The notes beneath the pieces are model-generated. The model was not told the origin of the DNA. It searched no databases and saw only the letters and a program-made list of their open reading frames with translations. A stretch of 64,000 bases of DNA. Origin: UBA1181 sp045226255 (lineage in GTDB: Bacteria; Bacteroidota; Bacteroidia; Bacteroidales; Paludibacteraceae). A program made the translations under genes and the position numbers. Where the stretch lies: assembly GCA_045226255.1 (NCBI GenBank), contig JBGVCG010000016.1, positions 248,001 to 312,000 on the forward strand. Direction: 5' to 3'. Shown one piece after another: positions 1-8,832 of this stretch (position 1 is the stretch's first letter; every line of letters starts with the position of its first letter).

Positions 1-359
1 TCAGTGCGGAAGACCTCGAAACACAATATCCAATGATGTTGGAGGACTTGAAGTGGCAACTGACCAAGAACAAGATCGCCACAGACAACCAAGTGAAGAT
101 CGAGGAAGGCGACATGATGGACTTCGCAAAGAAGACCGCACAGGCTCAATTCGCTCAATACGGAATGTCAACCGTTCCTACGGACGTTTTGGAGAACTAT
201 GCGAAAGAGATGTTGAAGAAGAGAGAGTCCGCACAACAAATCATGGAGCGCGTTTTGGAAGAGAAAGTAATGAATGTTGTGAAGTCCAAAATCAAATTGG
301 ATGTCAAGAAAGTTTCACTTGAAGAGTTCAACAAACTGTTCTCAGAGCAAGGGAAATAA
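1..359 (+). CDS. tig: Trigger factor, C-terminal part (partial)
   Basis: The reading frame is open from the window edge (codons in phase with position 3) to a stop at 357-359. The visible ~118 residues match the helical C-terminal arms of trigger factor, the ribosome-bound chaperone and prolyl isomerase: a YPMMLEDLKWQL segment, a VKIEEGD turn, long charged helices and a Lys-rich end. The N-terminal ribosome-binding and isomerase domains lie outside the window. It is followed by a terminator and then clpP-clpX; tig-clpP-clpX is the common bacterial order, which supports the call. Confidence 0.9.
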   Translation, partial: SAEDLETQYPMMLEDLKWQLTKNKIATDNQVKIEEGDMMDFAKKTAQAQFAQYGMSTVPTDVLENYAKEMLKKRESAQQIMERVLEEKVMNVVKSKIKLDVKKVSLEEFNKLFSEQGK

Positions 360-378
360 TAAAAATTTTCAAAAAATC

Positions 379-412
379 AATCCCGACAACAAAAATTGCC
401 GGGATTTTTTTT
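379..412 (+). terminator. Rho-independent terminator after tig
   Basis: A 7-bp stem (AATCCCG at 379-385, CGGGATT at 400-406) with an A-rich loop is followed by a run of T to about 412. It separates tig from clpP-clpX. Confidence 0.8.
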
Positions 413-487
413 GGTTTTAAATAAAAAAGTTTTATTAATTTAGTAAACCAAATAGAAGAGTAAAAAGACAGATTAATATTTAATAAA

Positions 488-1165
488 ATGATGGAAAAAA
501 ATGATTTCAGGAAATATGCGGTAGGTCATCTGGGGATGAACGGATTAGCGTTAGACCAATACACTTCCCGCATATCGAACAGCTACATATCACCCAGCAT
601 CTTGGAGGAACGTCAATTGAACGTGACACAAATGGACGTCTTTTCAAGGCTAATGATGGACCGCATCATATTTCTCGGGACCGAGGTGGACGACTACTCC
701 GCCAACGTGATACAGGCGCAATTACTCTATTTGGACTCGTCCGATCCGGGGAAAGACATCTCAATATACCTGAACACCCCTGGTGGCTCGGTATATGCAG
801 GCTTAGGCATCTATGACACGATGCAGTACATCGGATGTGACGTAGCGACCATCTGCACCGGCATGGCGGCATCCATGGGTGCGGTTCTACTGGTGGCCGG
901 GACAAAAGGGAAACGCTCCGCATTGAAGCATTCCCGCGTCATGATCCACCAACCCATGGGAGGAGCCCAGGGACAAGCGTCGGATATTGAAATCACGGCG
1001 AGAGAGATCCAGAAGCTGAAGAAAGAGCTATATACAATCATAGCAGACCATTCCGGAAACTCATACGAAAAGATTTTTCAAGACTCCGACAGGGATTATT
1101 GGATGACAGCCGAAGAAGCGAAAGCGTACGGCATGATCGATGAAGTATTAGTGCGGAACAAATAA
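488..1165 (+). CDS. clpP: ATP-dependent Clp protease proteolytic subunit
   Basis: This is the serine peptidase ClpP, which forms the barrel that degrades proteins fed by ClpX. At 225 aa it is slightly longer than the usual ~200 because of an N-terminal extension. The catalytic triad is visible: Ser129 in GMAASMGA, His154 in VMIHQP, and probably Asp203 in DRDYW. The LNTPGGSVYAG loop is also present. Two ATG codons are adjacent (488 and 491); either may start translation. clpX begins 15 bp downstream, so the two are very probably co-transcribed. Confidence 0.96.
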   Translation: MMEKNDFRKYAVGHLGMNGLALDQYTSRISNSYISPSILEERQLNVTQMDVFSRLMMDRIIFLGTEVDDYSANVIQAQLLYLDSSDPGKDISIYLNTPGGSVYAGLGIYDTMQYIGCDVATICTGMAASMGAVLLVAGTKGKRSALKHSRVMIHQPMGGAQGQASDIEITAREIQKLKKELYTIIADHSGNSYEKIFQDSDRDYWMTAEEAKAYGMIDEVLVRNK

Positions 1166-1180
1166 GCGGAAGAGGAATAG

Positions 1181-2419
1181 ATGGCAACGAACACGAAAAG
1201 CACGAACAGGTGCAGTTTCTGTGGCAGGTCACAGAAGGAAGTGAATATGTTGATCACTGGACCTTCCGTTAATATCTGCGACGAATGCGTGAGGATGGCT
1301 TACGAGATAGTCGAAAGCAACAAGAAAGAATTTGGAGAGAACTCCGACTTCGACGCGAAAGACCTTCCTAAGCCAATTGAGATAAAACAGTTCCTCGACC
1401 AGTATGTCATCGGACAGGATGTGGCGAAGAAAACCCTTTCCGTAGCGGTCTACAACCATTACAAAAGGCTTATGCAGCCTAAGGACGACGAGGGTGTTGA
1501 GATTGAAAAATCCAACATCATCATGGTTGGAGCGACGGGAACGGGGAAGACTCTTCTTGCGAAGACCATCGCAAAACTCCTGAAGGTGCCATTCGCAATC
1601 GTTGATGCCACAGTTTTGACGGAAGCGGGCTATGTGGGCGAGGATATCGAGAGCATACTCACCCGATTGCTCCAAGCGTCAGACTACGATGTCAAGGCGG
1701 CCGAACGAGGCATTGTCTTCATCGACGAGATAGACAAGATAGCCCGCAAGGGAGACAACCCGTCCATCACGAGGGACGTGAGTGGAGAGGGAGTCCAGCA
1801 AGGCTTACTTAAGCTATTGGAAGGATCCATCGTGAACGTGCCGCCGCAAGGAGGACGTAAGCATCCGGACCAAAAGATGATACCGGTGGACACCAAAAAC
1901 ATTCTCTTCATCTGCGGAGGGGCGTTCGATGGCATCGAGCATAAGATCGCCCATAGGCTCAACACCAAAGTAGTGGGGTACGCCGCAGCGAAAAGGCAGG
2001 GTGTCGTGGATATGGAGAACATACTGCAGTATGTCTCCCCGCAAGACCTGAAATCCTTCGGTCTCATCCCTGAGATCATAGGAAGACTGCCGTTGCTCTG
2101 TCACCTGAACCAATTGGACCGCAAGGCATTGCGTTCCATCCTGACAGAGCCAAAGAACTCCATCATCAAACAATATGTCAAGATGTTTGATATGGACGAC
2201 GTAAAGCTCACGTTCGACGAAGATGTATTGGAATATATCGTGGACAAAGCGGTAGAGTTCAAACTCGGGGCGAGAGGGCTCCGATCCATCGTGGAGACCA
2301 TCATGTTGGACGTGATGTTTGAGATCCCCTCCTCTGGAAAGAAGAAGGTCAGCATCACCAAAGCGTACGCTGAATCAAAGATCCAGAGCGCCAATATAGA
2401 GAAATTGAGGGTGGCATGA
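1181..2419 (+). CDS. clpX: Clp protease ATP-binding subunit ClpX
   Basis: This AAA+ unfoldase delivers substrates to ClpP. The N-terminal C4 zinc-binding domain shows CSFCGR and CDECV cysteine pairs. Walker A is GATGTGKT and Walker B is VFIDEIDKIA. A RGLRSI sensor-2 motif lies near the C-terminus. Length (412 aa) is typical. The start ATG is preceded by a purine-rich AGAGGAAT. It lies directly after clpP. Confidence 0.97.
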   Translation: MATNTKSTNRCSFCGRSQKEVNMLITGPSVNICDECVRMAYEIVESNKKEFGENSDFDAKDLPKPIEIKQFLDQYVIGQDVAKKTLSVAVYNHYKRLMQPKDDEGVEIEKSNIIMVGATGTGKTLLAKTIAKLLKVPFAIVDATVLTEAGYVGEDIESILTRLLQASDYDVKAAERGIVFIDEIDKIARKGDNPSITRDVSGEGVQQGLLKLLEGSIVNVPPQGGRKHPDQKMIPVDTKNILFICGGAFDGIEHKIAHRLNTKVVGYAAAKRQGVVDMENILQYVSPQDLKSFGLIPEIIGRLPLLCHLNQLDRKALRSILTEPKNSIIKQYVKMFDMDDVKLTFDEDVLEYIVDKAVEFKLGARGLRSIVETIMLDVMFEIPSSGKKKVSITKAYAESKIQSANIEKLRVA

Positions 2420-2462
2420 TAAATTTATCATTTTTTATGATGCCAATTAACGTACTGTAATA

Positions 2463-2470
2463 TACATTTG
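2463..2470 (+). promoter_or_regulatory. Putative -7 promoter box for recQ
   Basis: TACATTTG matches the Bacteroidetes -7 consensus TAnnTTTG, 83 bp before the recQ ATG. No convincing -33 element is seen. Confidence 0.45.
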
Positions 2471-2553
2471 CGACTACAATTGCACGCCACCCTTGATATA
2501 CGAGACAGATTACTGTCCAAGGGCAGATTTTAACGATTAATTGTGTTCCGATT

Positions 2554-4740
2554 ATGAAAGACAATGAATTGGCAAAACAACTGAAATTGCATTTTGGTTT
2601 TGACTCCTTCAAAGGGAACCAAGAGGCGATTATCACCAACCTGCTGGCTGGGAAGGACACGTTTGTCCTCATGCCGACGGGTGGCGGCAAGTCATTGTGC
2701 TATCAATTGCCGTCATTAATGATGGAAGGCACTGCAATTGTGATTTCTCCCCTCATCGCGCTGATGAAAAACCAAGTGGATGCGATGAGGAACTTCAGCG
2801 AAGAGGATGGTATCGCACACTTCATCAACTCATCCCTCAACAAGGCGGCGATAGACAACGTGAAGACGGACATCCTGGAGGGTAGGACAAAATTACTCTA
2901 TGTGGCCCCAGAGTCGTTAACCAAGGAAGAGAACGTGGAATTCCTCAGACAGGTGAAGATCTCATTCTTCGCCATAGACGAGGCGCATTGCATCTCAGAA
3001 TGGGGACATGACTTCAGACCAGAATACAGGAGAATACGTCCGATAATCAACGAGATAGGACAGAAGGTCGCAGTCATCGCACTGACAGCGACAGCCACGC
3101 CTAAGGTACAGCATGACATCCAAAAGAGCTTAGGCATCACGGATGCGACAGTGTTCAAATCGTCGTTCAACCGTCCGAACCTTTACTACGAAGTGAAACC
3201 TAAACGGGACGACATCGACAAGGAGATCATCAAGTTCATCCGAGGCCAAGAGGGCAAGTCCGGCATCATCTACTGCCTCAGCCGTAAAAAGGTGGAGGAG
3301 TTGGCGGAGACCCTGCGCGTAAATGGTATCAACGCCTTAGCATATCATGCGGGTATGGATAGCGCGACACGTTCAGGCAACCAGGACTGTTTCCTCATGG
3401 AAAAGGTGCAGGTGATCGTGGCCACCATCGCATTCGGTATGGGTATCGACAAACCGGACGTGAGGTTCGTCATTCACTACGACATACCAAAGAGTCTGGA
3501 GGGTTACTACCAAGAGACGGGAAGGGCCGGACGAGACGGTGGAGAAGGACGATGCATCGCCTTCTACTCCAACAGCGACTTGCAGAAGTTGGAGAAATTC
3601 ATGCAGGGTAAGCCTATCGCTGAACAGGAAATCGGCAAGCAGCTGCTTCTGGAGACAGCGGCATATGCTGAGAGCGTAGTTTGTAGAAGAAAAGTATTAT
3701 TACACTACTTTGGAGAAGAATATTCTGAAGATAATTGTGGAAATTGTGATAATTGTTTAAATCCGAAAAAACAAGTGGAAGCGAAAGAGTTGCTATGCAC
3801 CGTTCTGGAGACGATCATAGCGTTGAATGAAAAGTTTAAAACGGAGCATGTTATTGATGTCATCATGGGGAATGAGACATCAGAAGTTAAATCTTATGGA
3901 CATGACGAGGAAATCGACACATTTGGAGAAGGCAAAGACGAAAGTGAAAGAACGTGGCAGAATGTGATCCAGAAAGCGATGATATGCGGATATATCACCA
4001 AGGACATTGAGAACTACGGCATCTTGAAAATCACGCAGGAAGGTAAAGCTTTCCTCAAAAAACCTAAATCGTTTGAAATAGTCAGCGAAGAAGAGGAAGA
4101 GGTCGAGGAAGTAGACATCCAATTGAAGGGTGTTGCGTCTTGCTGCGCCGACCCTGCCCTATTCTCCATGTTGAAGGATTTGCGCAAAAACTTATCCAAG
4201 AAGTTAGGATTGCCACCGTTCGTCATCTTCCAAGATCCGTCTTTGGAGGCGATGGCCACCACCTACCCTATCACCATCGAAGAGTTACAAAACATCCCTG
4301 GTGTGGGTGCAGGCAAGGCGAAACGCTTCGGAGAGGAATTTGTCCAACTCATCAAAAAACATGTTCAGGAGAACGAAATCGAACGTCCGGAAGACTTGCG
4401 TGTACGTTCCGTAGCAAACAAATCCAAGCTGAAGGTATCCATTATCCAAGCCATCGACAGAAAGATTGCGCTGGACGATATCGCGGAATCAAAAGGTCTG
4501 GACTTCGACGAGTTGTTGGATGAAATCGAAGCTATCGTCAACTCCGGTACGAAAATCAACATCGACTACTTCCTCGTCCAAATCATGGACCAGGAGCGTA
4601 TCGACGAGGTATTCGACTACTTCAAAGAGGCGGAATCCGAGGATGTCGAGGATGCGCTGAAGGAATTGGGTGAGAACGATTACTCGGAAGAGGAAATCAG
4701 ACTTGTCAGAATTAAATTCATTTCCGAAATGGGCAACTAA
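2554..4740 (+). CDS. recQ: ATP-dependent DNA helicase RecQ
   Basis: This superfamily-2 3'-5' helicase acts in recombinational repair. Walker A is PTGGGKS (residues 41-47) and the helicase II box is IDEAHCISEWGHDFRPEY. A zinc-binding cluster ends in CGNCDNC. An HRDC domain follows (around IPGVGAGKAKRFGEEF), and a further acidic C-terminal extension makes it 728 aa, longer than the ~600 of E. coli RecQ. The stretch encoding the zinc cluster (about 3665-3880) is visibly more AT-rich than the rest of the gene. Confidence 0.95.
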   Translation: MKDNELAKQLKLHFGFDSFKGNQEAIITNLLAGKDTFVLMPTGGGKSLCYQLPSLMMEGTAIVISPLIALMKNQVDAMRNFSEEDGIAHFINSSLNKAAIDNVKTDILEGRTKLLYVAPESLTKEENVEFLRQVKISFFAIDEAHCISEWGHDFRPEYRRIRPIINEIGQKVAVIALTATATPKVQHDIQKSLGITDATVFKSSFNRPNLYYEVKPKRDDIDKEIIKFIRGQEGKSGIIYCLSRKKVEELAETLRVNGINALAYHAGMDSATRSGNQDCFLMEKVQVIVATIAFGMGIDKPDVRFVIHYDIPKSLEGYYQETGRAGRDGGEGRCIAFYSNSDLQKLEKFMQGKPIAEQEIGKQLLLETAAYAESVVCRRKVLLHYFGEEYSEDNCGNCDNCLNPKKQVEAKELLCTVLETIIALNEKFKTEHVIDVIMGNETSEVKSYGHDEEIDTFGEGKDESERTWQNVIQKAMICGYITKDIENYGILKITQEGKAFLKKPKSFEIVSEEEEEVEEVDIQLKGVASCCADPALFSMLKDLRKNLSKKLGLPPFVIFQDPSLEAMATTYPITIEELQNIPGVGAGKAKRFGEEFVQLIKKHVQENEIERPEDLRVRSVANKSKLKVSIIQAIDRKIALDDIAESKGLDFDELLDEIEAIVNSGTKINIDYFLVQIMDQERIDEVFDYFKEAESEDVEDALKELGENDYSEEEIRLVRIKFISEMGN

Positions 4741-4768
4741 CGAATATTCTGATATAAGATATTTTGGC

Positions 4769-4802
4769 AAGGGAATTCCGTATGATGCGGGATTCCCTTT
4801 TT
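4769..4802 (+). terminator. Terminator after recQ
   Basis: AAGGGAATTCCG (4769-4780) pairs imperfectly with CGGGATTCCCTT (4788-4799), followed by T residues. Confidence 0.75.
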
Positions 4803-4834
4803 AGACGCTAGACTTTAGACATTAGACTTTAGAA
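4801..4834. repeat. Left inverted TTTAGAC-type repeat cluster
   Basis: Several degenerate copies of (c)tttagac/ttagac are packed here. The inner 12 bp TTAGACTTTAGA (4822-4833) is the exact reverse complement of TCTAAAGTCTAA at 5012-5023, on the far side of the short four-helix-bundle remnant. Confidence 0.7.
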
Positions 4835-4847
4835 TATATTTTGAGAA

Positions 4848-4970
4848 ATGAAATCGAGTGATTATAGGCAACCGAAAGTATGGCAGAAAGCAATGGATCT
4901 TACAATTGCGATGTATGCCATAATCAAACAATTACCTAAAGAACGCTCTATCCAAATCCATCAGTTCTAA
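4848..4970 (+). pseudogene. Truncated four-helix-bundle (23S rRNA intervening-sequence-type) protein
   Basis: A 40-codon frame encodes a product resembling the first third of small four-helix-bundle proteins of the 23S-rRNA-intervening-sequence family, which are normally about 115-125 aa: KVWQKAMDLTIAMYAIIKQLPKER matches the typical start, read here in two parts (KVWQKAMDLTIAMYAI and IKQLPKER). It then runs into QIHQF and a stop, so the remaining helices are missing. It is flanked on both sides by inverted TTTAGAC-type repeats. I infer an internally deleted gene cassette; it is unlikely to be functional. Confidence 0.65.
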
Positions 4971-4977
4971 GCAGAGC

Positions 4978-5023
4978 CTAAAAACTAAAGGCTAGAGGCT
5001 AAAATCTAAAATCTAAAGTCTAA
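4978..5023. repeat. Right inverted TTTAGAC-type repeat cluster
   Basis: Degenerate repeats of (a)ctaaag/tctaaa. TCTAAAGTCTAA (5012-5023) is the perfect 12-bp inverted partner of 4822-4833. Together the two clusters bracket a segment of about 200 bp. Confidence 0.7.
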
Positions 5024-5098
5024 TTTTGCCAATTCCCCAAAAATCACTAAGTTTGAAGTCTAGAAATTGAAGAAATTAATAAAGCAAAACTTATCATT

Positions 5099-6253
5099 AT
5101 GTCATGTGTGAAATACATCGGGGTGGATGACCCTGATATAGACTTGTTCGAAAGTCAATATATCGTTCCGGAAGGAATGTGCTACAACTCCTACCTTATT
5201 GAAGACCAGCAGATTGCCATCATGGATACGGTGGATACCCGCAAGACCAGCGAATGGTTGGAGAACGTCAAGAAAGCGTTGGCGGGAAGAACTCCCCAAT
5301 ACCTCATCGTGCAACACATGGAGCCTGACCACAGCGGTTCCATCGCCGCATTGGTGGAGGCCTACCCTAACGTGACCATCGTGGCAAGCGCCAAAGCCAT
5401 CCAATTCATGGGCCAATTCTTCGAAGGGAAGAGCTTCACGACGAAGGCCGTGGGCGAAGGCGATACCCTCTCATTGGGCAACAATACGCTTCGCTTCTTC
5501 ACCGCACCTATGGTCCACTGGCCAGAGGTGATCGTCACCTATCTGGAGAGCGAGAAAACGCTCTTCTCGGCGGACGGATTCGGTAAGTTCGGCGTCTATG
5601 GCGCTGATCCGGACGATTGGGCATGCGAGGCCCGCCGGTATTACTTCAACATCTGCGGAAAGTATGGAGCGCAAGTGGACGCCCTGTTGCGCAAGGCATC
5701 CACGTTAGCCATCGAGAAGATTTGTCCGCTGCACGGACCAGTCCTTGAGAACGAGCTGTTGGCGGAGGCTATCCGTCTCTACTCCATCTGGTGCAAGTAC
5801 GATGTGGAGACGCCAGGCGGTGTGTTGGTCGCATACGCATCCATCCACGGAGGCACACGTGCGGCCGCAGAGGCGATTGCAGCCTCTCTAAGCGCAAAAG
5901 GAGCCACTAAGGTGGCCATCACCGACTTGAGCCGTGATGATGTCGCAGAGGCGGTGGAAGATGCGTTTAGGATGGAATCCATGGTATTGGCCTGTGCCAC
6001 CTATGACGGAGGAATCTTCCCTCCTATGCACAACTTCCTGCACAAACTCTCCATCAAGGGATACCAGCGTCGTCGTGTGGGTCTGATTGAGAACGGCACA
6101 TGGGCACCTCAGGCGGCACGCATCATGCGTGAGATGTTGGAGAAGATGAAGGCCGTGGAGATCGTGGAGCCAGTCGTAACGATAAAGAGCCGCATGAAAG
6201 AGGCGGACAAACCACAGATTGAAGCATTAGCGGACGCTATCGTTCGCAAATAA
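5099..6253 (+). CDS. Flavodiiron protein (FprA-type A flavoprotein)
   Basis: This is a cytoplasmic reductase of O2 and/or NO, common in anaerobes for oxygen and nitrosative defence. The N-terminal metallo-beta-lactamase-like domain carries the diiron ligand motif HMEPDHSGS and later FSADGFGKFG and PLHGP. The C-terminal domain (from about residue 255) is flavodoxin-like, with the FMN loop YASIHGGTRA. The length, 384 aa, is typical. It stands alone and converges on the thiamine operon across a strong hairpin. Whether O2 or NO is the main substrate cannot be told from sequence. Confidence 0.92.
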   Translation: MSCVKYIGVDDPDIDLFESQYIVPEGMCYNSYLIEDQQIAIMDTVDTRKTSEWLENVKKALAGRTPQYLIVQHMEPDHSGSIAALVEAYPNVTIVASAKAIQFMGQFFEGKSFTTKAVGEGDTLSLGNNTLRFFTAPMVHWPEVIVTYLESEKTLFSADGFGKFGVYGADPDDWACEARRYYFNICGKYGAQVDALLRKASTLAIEKICPLHGPVLENELLAEAIRLYSIWCKYDVETPGGVLVAYASIHGGTRAAAEAIAASLSAKGATKVAITDLSRDDVAEAVEDAFRMESMVLACATYDGGIFPPMHNFLHKLSIKGYQRRRVGLIENGTWAPQAARIMREMLEKMKAVEIVEPVVTIKSRMKEADKPQIEALADAIVRK

Positions 6254-6279
6254 GCGATAGATTTAACCGATAGATACGA

Positions 6280-6318
6280 CAAGGGCGAAGCGGAAAGATT
6301 TCTGCTTCGCCCTTGTCT
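6280..6318. terminator. Bidirectional terminator between the flavodiiron gene and the thiamine operon
   Basis: A perfect 12-bp stem, CAAGGGCGAAGC (6280-6291) with GCTTCGCCCTTG (6304-6315), lies between two convergent genes. Confidence 0.8.
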
Positions 6319-6333
6319 ATGAGGAATGTAAAC

Positions 6334-6936
6334 TTATTTACAAACACTATCCTTTAGCGAGATGAAATGGGCAATGCCTTGCGCTTCACCTTCCTTCATG
6401 AACGGATTCCACACATCCCCTAAGAACGCCACGCCTCCAAATCCCCAGCTCCGCACGAGCGGGAGACGCTCCACCGACATTCCGCCTAGGGCAATCACTT
6501 TGTCGTCGATGATTCCCTCCTCCTTTGCCTTGCGCAACATATCCGCAGAAAGGGACGGTCCATATCCTTGCTTGGAGATGCTGTCGAAGATCGGACTGAG
6601 GAAGAGATAGTCACATTGTGGCTTATGGGCAACCACCTCCTCCAAGCTATGGCAGGAGCGGGAGATATGCCCCTTCCACGACTGTGGCGGATAGGGATTC
6701 CGCTGGTTGAGATGAACACCCTTCAACCCATATTGCTCCGCCAGTTCGAAATGGTCATGCAAGACGATACGTGGGTAGTATTGCGGATCCACCTGCTCCA
6801 AGAACGACTCGTAGGCATGCACATCCGCCTCCGGCTTGCGAAGGTGAAGATACTCCAATCCGTTCCTGAAGAGAGCGTCCACACACTGCGCTTCGCCTTG
6901 GAAAAACGTGGGATAGGTGATCACAATCAGTTTCAT
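6334..6936 (-). CDS. Thiamine phosphate synthase-like protein (TenI/ThiE family)
   Basis: A 200-aa TIM-barrel protein of the ThiE/TenI family, a second copy besides thiE at 11313-11960. Visible family features are YLHLRKPE near the N-terminus, GVHLNQRN, YLFLSPIFDS and the phosphate-binding IALGGMS. It is diverged from the upstream ThiE and is the last gene of the thiamine operon, 19 bp after thiF. TenI-type proteins can act as thiazole tautomerases instead of synthases; sequence alone does not decide here. Confidence 0.82.
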   Translation of the reverse strand: MKLIVITYPTFFQGEAQCVDALFRNGLEYLHLRKPEADVHAYESFLEQVDPQYYPRIVLHDHFELAEQYGLKGVHLNQRNPYPPQSWKGHISRSCHSLEEVVAHKPQCDYLFLSPIFDSISKQGYGPSLSADMLRKAKEEGIIDDKVIALGGMSVERLPLVRSWGFGGVAFLGDVWNPFMKEGEAQGIAHFISLKDSVCK

Positions 6937-6955
6937 GCCTAAACAATATAATTAT

Positions 6956-7654
6956 TTACAAATCAAACACATGGCTTTCCATCGTATATAAATCGATGGT
7001 CCATAGACGATTGACCAAAGGGGTTCCGATTCCTGTGATCAGTTGGAGGACTTGATTCGCCTCCACACTGCCCACAATCGCCGGGGTCACGCCAAGCACC
7101 GCCTTCGAAGGCGTGTAGTCCTTCGTCTCCTCCTTCGGATAGAGGTCGGTGTAATACTTGGGGCTCTTCCCCACCCCGAACACGCAGACTTGGCCCGCCA
7201 AGCCCTGTATTGAGCCATAGACGTACGGTTTCTTCTGCGCCCGGCAGACTGCGTCGATAACGTAGCGGGAGGCGAAATTATCGCAGCCATCCACCACCAT
7301 GTCATAATCACGGATGATCTCCGCCGCATTCTCCTCCGTCAGGCGGCAAGCGTAAGGAACCAGTTTCACATCGCTGTTCTGGGAGGCGAGTCGCTTCACG
7401 GCGCACTCCACCTTGCTCAGCCCCACCTCCTCTTCCGTGTAGAGCACTTGCCTATGAAGGTTCGTGACGCTCACCACATCATCATCCATCAGTCCGACGG
7501 TGCCCACCCCTGCGCCTGTCAGATAGGTGGCGATGGGAGAACCCAAGCCTCCCACACCCACGAGGAGGACACGAGCGTTCTTCAGCTTCTCTTGCCCCGC
7601 CTCGCCCATCTCAGGCAAAAGCATCTGACGGTGATAGCGTTCTTTATAGTCCAT
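6956..7654 (-). CDS. thiF: ThiF/MoeB-type adenylyltransferase for ThiS
   Basis: An E1-like enzyme that adenylates the ThiS C-terminus so it can receive sulfur. The nucleotide-binding loop GVGGLGSP and the downstream D-x-V-x-x-x-N-L-x-R-Q pattern (DDVVSVTNLHRQ) are intact. At 232 aa it is a short, single-domain form. The CxxC pairs that bind zinc in E. coli ThiF are absent: the corresponding region reads YYTDLYP and DYTPSKAVLGV. It sits 1 bp after thiH in the operon. Confidence 0.88.
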   Translation of the reverse strand: MDYKERYHRQMLLPEMGEAGQEKLKNARVLLVGVGGLGSPIATYLTGAGVGTVGLMDDDVVSVTNLHRQVLYTEEEVGLSKVECAVKRLASQNSDVKLVPYACRLTEENAAEIIRDYDMVVDGCDNFASRYVIDAVCRAQKKPYVYGSIQGLAGQVCVFGVGKSPKYYTDLYPKEETKDYTPSKAVLGVTPAIVGSVEANQVLQLITGIGTPLVNRLWTIDLYTMESHVFDL

Positions 7655-7655
7655 A

Positions 7656-8795
7656 CTATCCTGCTTTGACGATTTTCAGTTCATCGAAACTACTGTCCCA
7701 ATCCTTCCAAACCGGTTCCCTACCCAATTCCTTCAGGCGGGCGTTGATCTCCACCGCCGTACGGTCATCGTTCACATGGAACTGCTCCAACGCCTGCGGA
7801 TAGGTGTAGTAGCCGCCTGGCTCCGTCTTGCTCTCCGCACTCATGGTCGTGACGCCTAGGCAAGCCATATTGTCACGGATGATGGCAGGTTCACGGGTGG
7901 AGTAAGAGATGTCCACGTCGTGGTCGAAGATGCGCATGGCGAAGGTCACCTGCGCCAGCTCCTTGTCGGACATGATCACGTTCGGTTGGAATCCACCATT
8001 CTCGGCAGGACGCATGCGAGGGAAGTTCACGCTGTATTTAGTCTTCCAATAATGTTTCTGCAGGTAACGCAGGTGGTAAGCCATCATGGTGATGTCGGTG
8101 CGCCACTCCTTCTCCAAGCCGATCAGGACACCCATACCGATGGAGTGCACACCCGCCTGGCCCATACGGTCGAAGCCGTTGCAGCGCCACTCGAACTTAG
8201 ACTTCATGCCCTTCGGATGGTAGATGTTGTAGTTGGCCCGGTGGTAGGTCTCCTGGAAGCATATCACACCATTCATGCCATGTCGGGTCAGCTCCTCATA
8301 CTCCTCCGTGCTCAGCGGCATCACCTCGATCTTCAGGTTGGAGAAATATTTCTTGGCGACGTCCAATGCCTTGGCGATGTAAGGAACACCCGCCTTAGCA
8401 GGGTTCTCACCCGTCACAATCAACAGGTTCTCGAAAGGACCCAGCTTCTTGATCGCTTTGTATTCATCCTCACACTGATCGATGGTCAGGATGGTGCGCG
8501 CCATCGGGTTGCTGATGTGGAATCCGCAATAGACGCACGAGTTGGTGCATGAATTGGTGATATAGAGCGGAATAAACATGGAAATGGTCTTACCGAACCT
8601 TTCCTCCGTATATTTTTTGCTGAGGCGGGCCATCGTCTCCAAGTAAGGCGCGGCGGCAGGCGAAATCATCGCCATGAAATCCTCCACGTCACAATGTTCC
8701 TTCGACAAGGCGCGACGCACATCAGCGTCCGTCTTCGACATGATCTTTGCGGTGGTCTCGTCCCAATCTATTTTAGCTAATTCGTCTGAAAACAT
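7656..8795 (-). CDS. thiH: 2-iminoacetate synthase (tyrosine lyase)
   Basis: A radical SAM enzyme that cleaves tyrosine to give dehydroglycine for the thiazole ring; it replaces the aerobic ThiO. The CX3CX2C cluster motif is in NSCTNSCVYCGFH. Length is 379 aa, typical. The start ATG (8793-8795) is in good context. Between thiC and this gene there is a short AT-rich dispersed repeat. Confidence 0.95.
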   Translation of the reverse strand: MFSDELAKIDWDETTAKIMSKTDADVRRALSKEHCDVEDFMAMISPAAAPYLETMARLSKKYTEERFGKTISMFIPLYITNSCTNSCVYCGFHISNPMARTILTIDQCEDEYKAIKKLGPFENLLIVTGENPAKAGVPYIAKALDVAKKYFSNLKIEVMPLSTEEYEELTRHGMNGVICFQETYHRANYNIYHPKGMKSKFEWRCNGFDRMGQAGVHSIGMGVLIGLEKEWRTDITMMAYHLRYLQKHYWKTKYSVNFPRMRPAENGGFQPNVIMSDKELAQVTFAMRIFDHDVDISYSTREPAIIRDNMACLGVTTMSAESKTEPGGYYTYPQALEQFHVNDDRTAVEINARLKELGREPVWKDWDSSFDELKIVKAG

Positions 8796-8803
8796 CTCCT
8801 ATG

Positions 8804-8832
8804 AGAATTATGAATTATGAATTTTGAATTAT
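8804..8832. repeat. Dispersed AATTATGAATTTTGAATT repeat inside the thiamine operon
   Basis: Tandem GAATTATGAATTATGAATTTTG-like sequence between thiC and thiH. Related copies occur near 12349-12390, 52188-52210 and 52598-52654. Confidence 0.55.
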
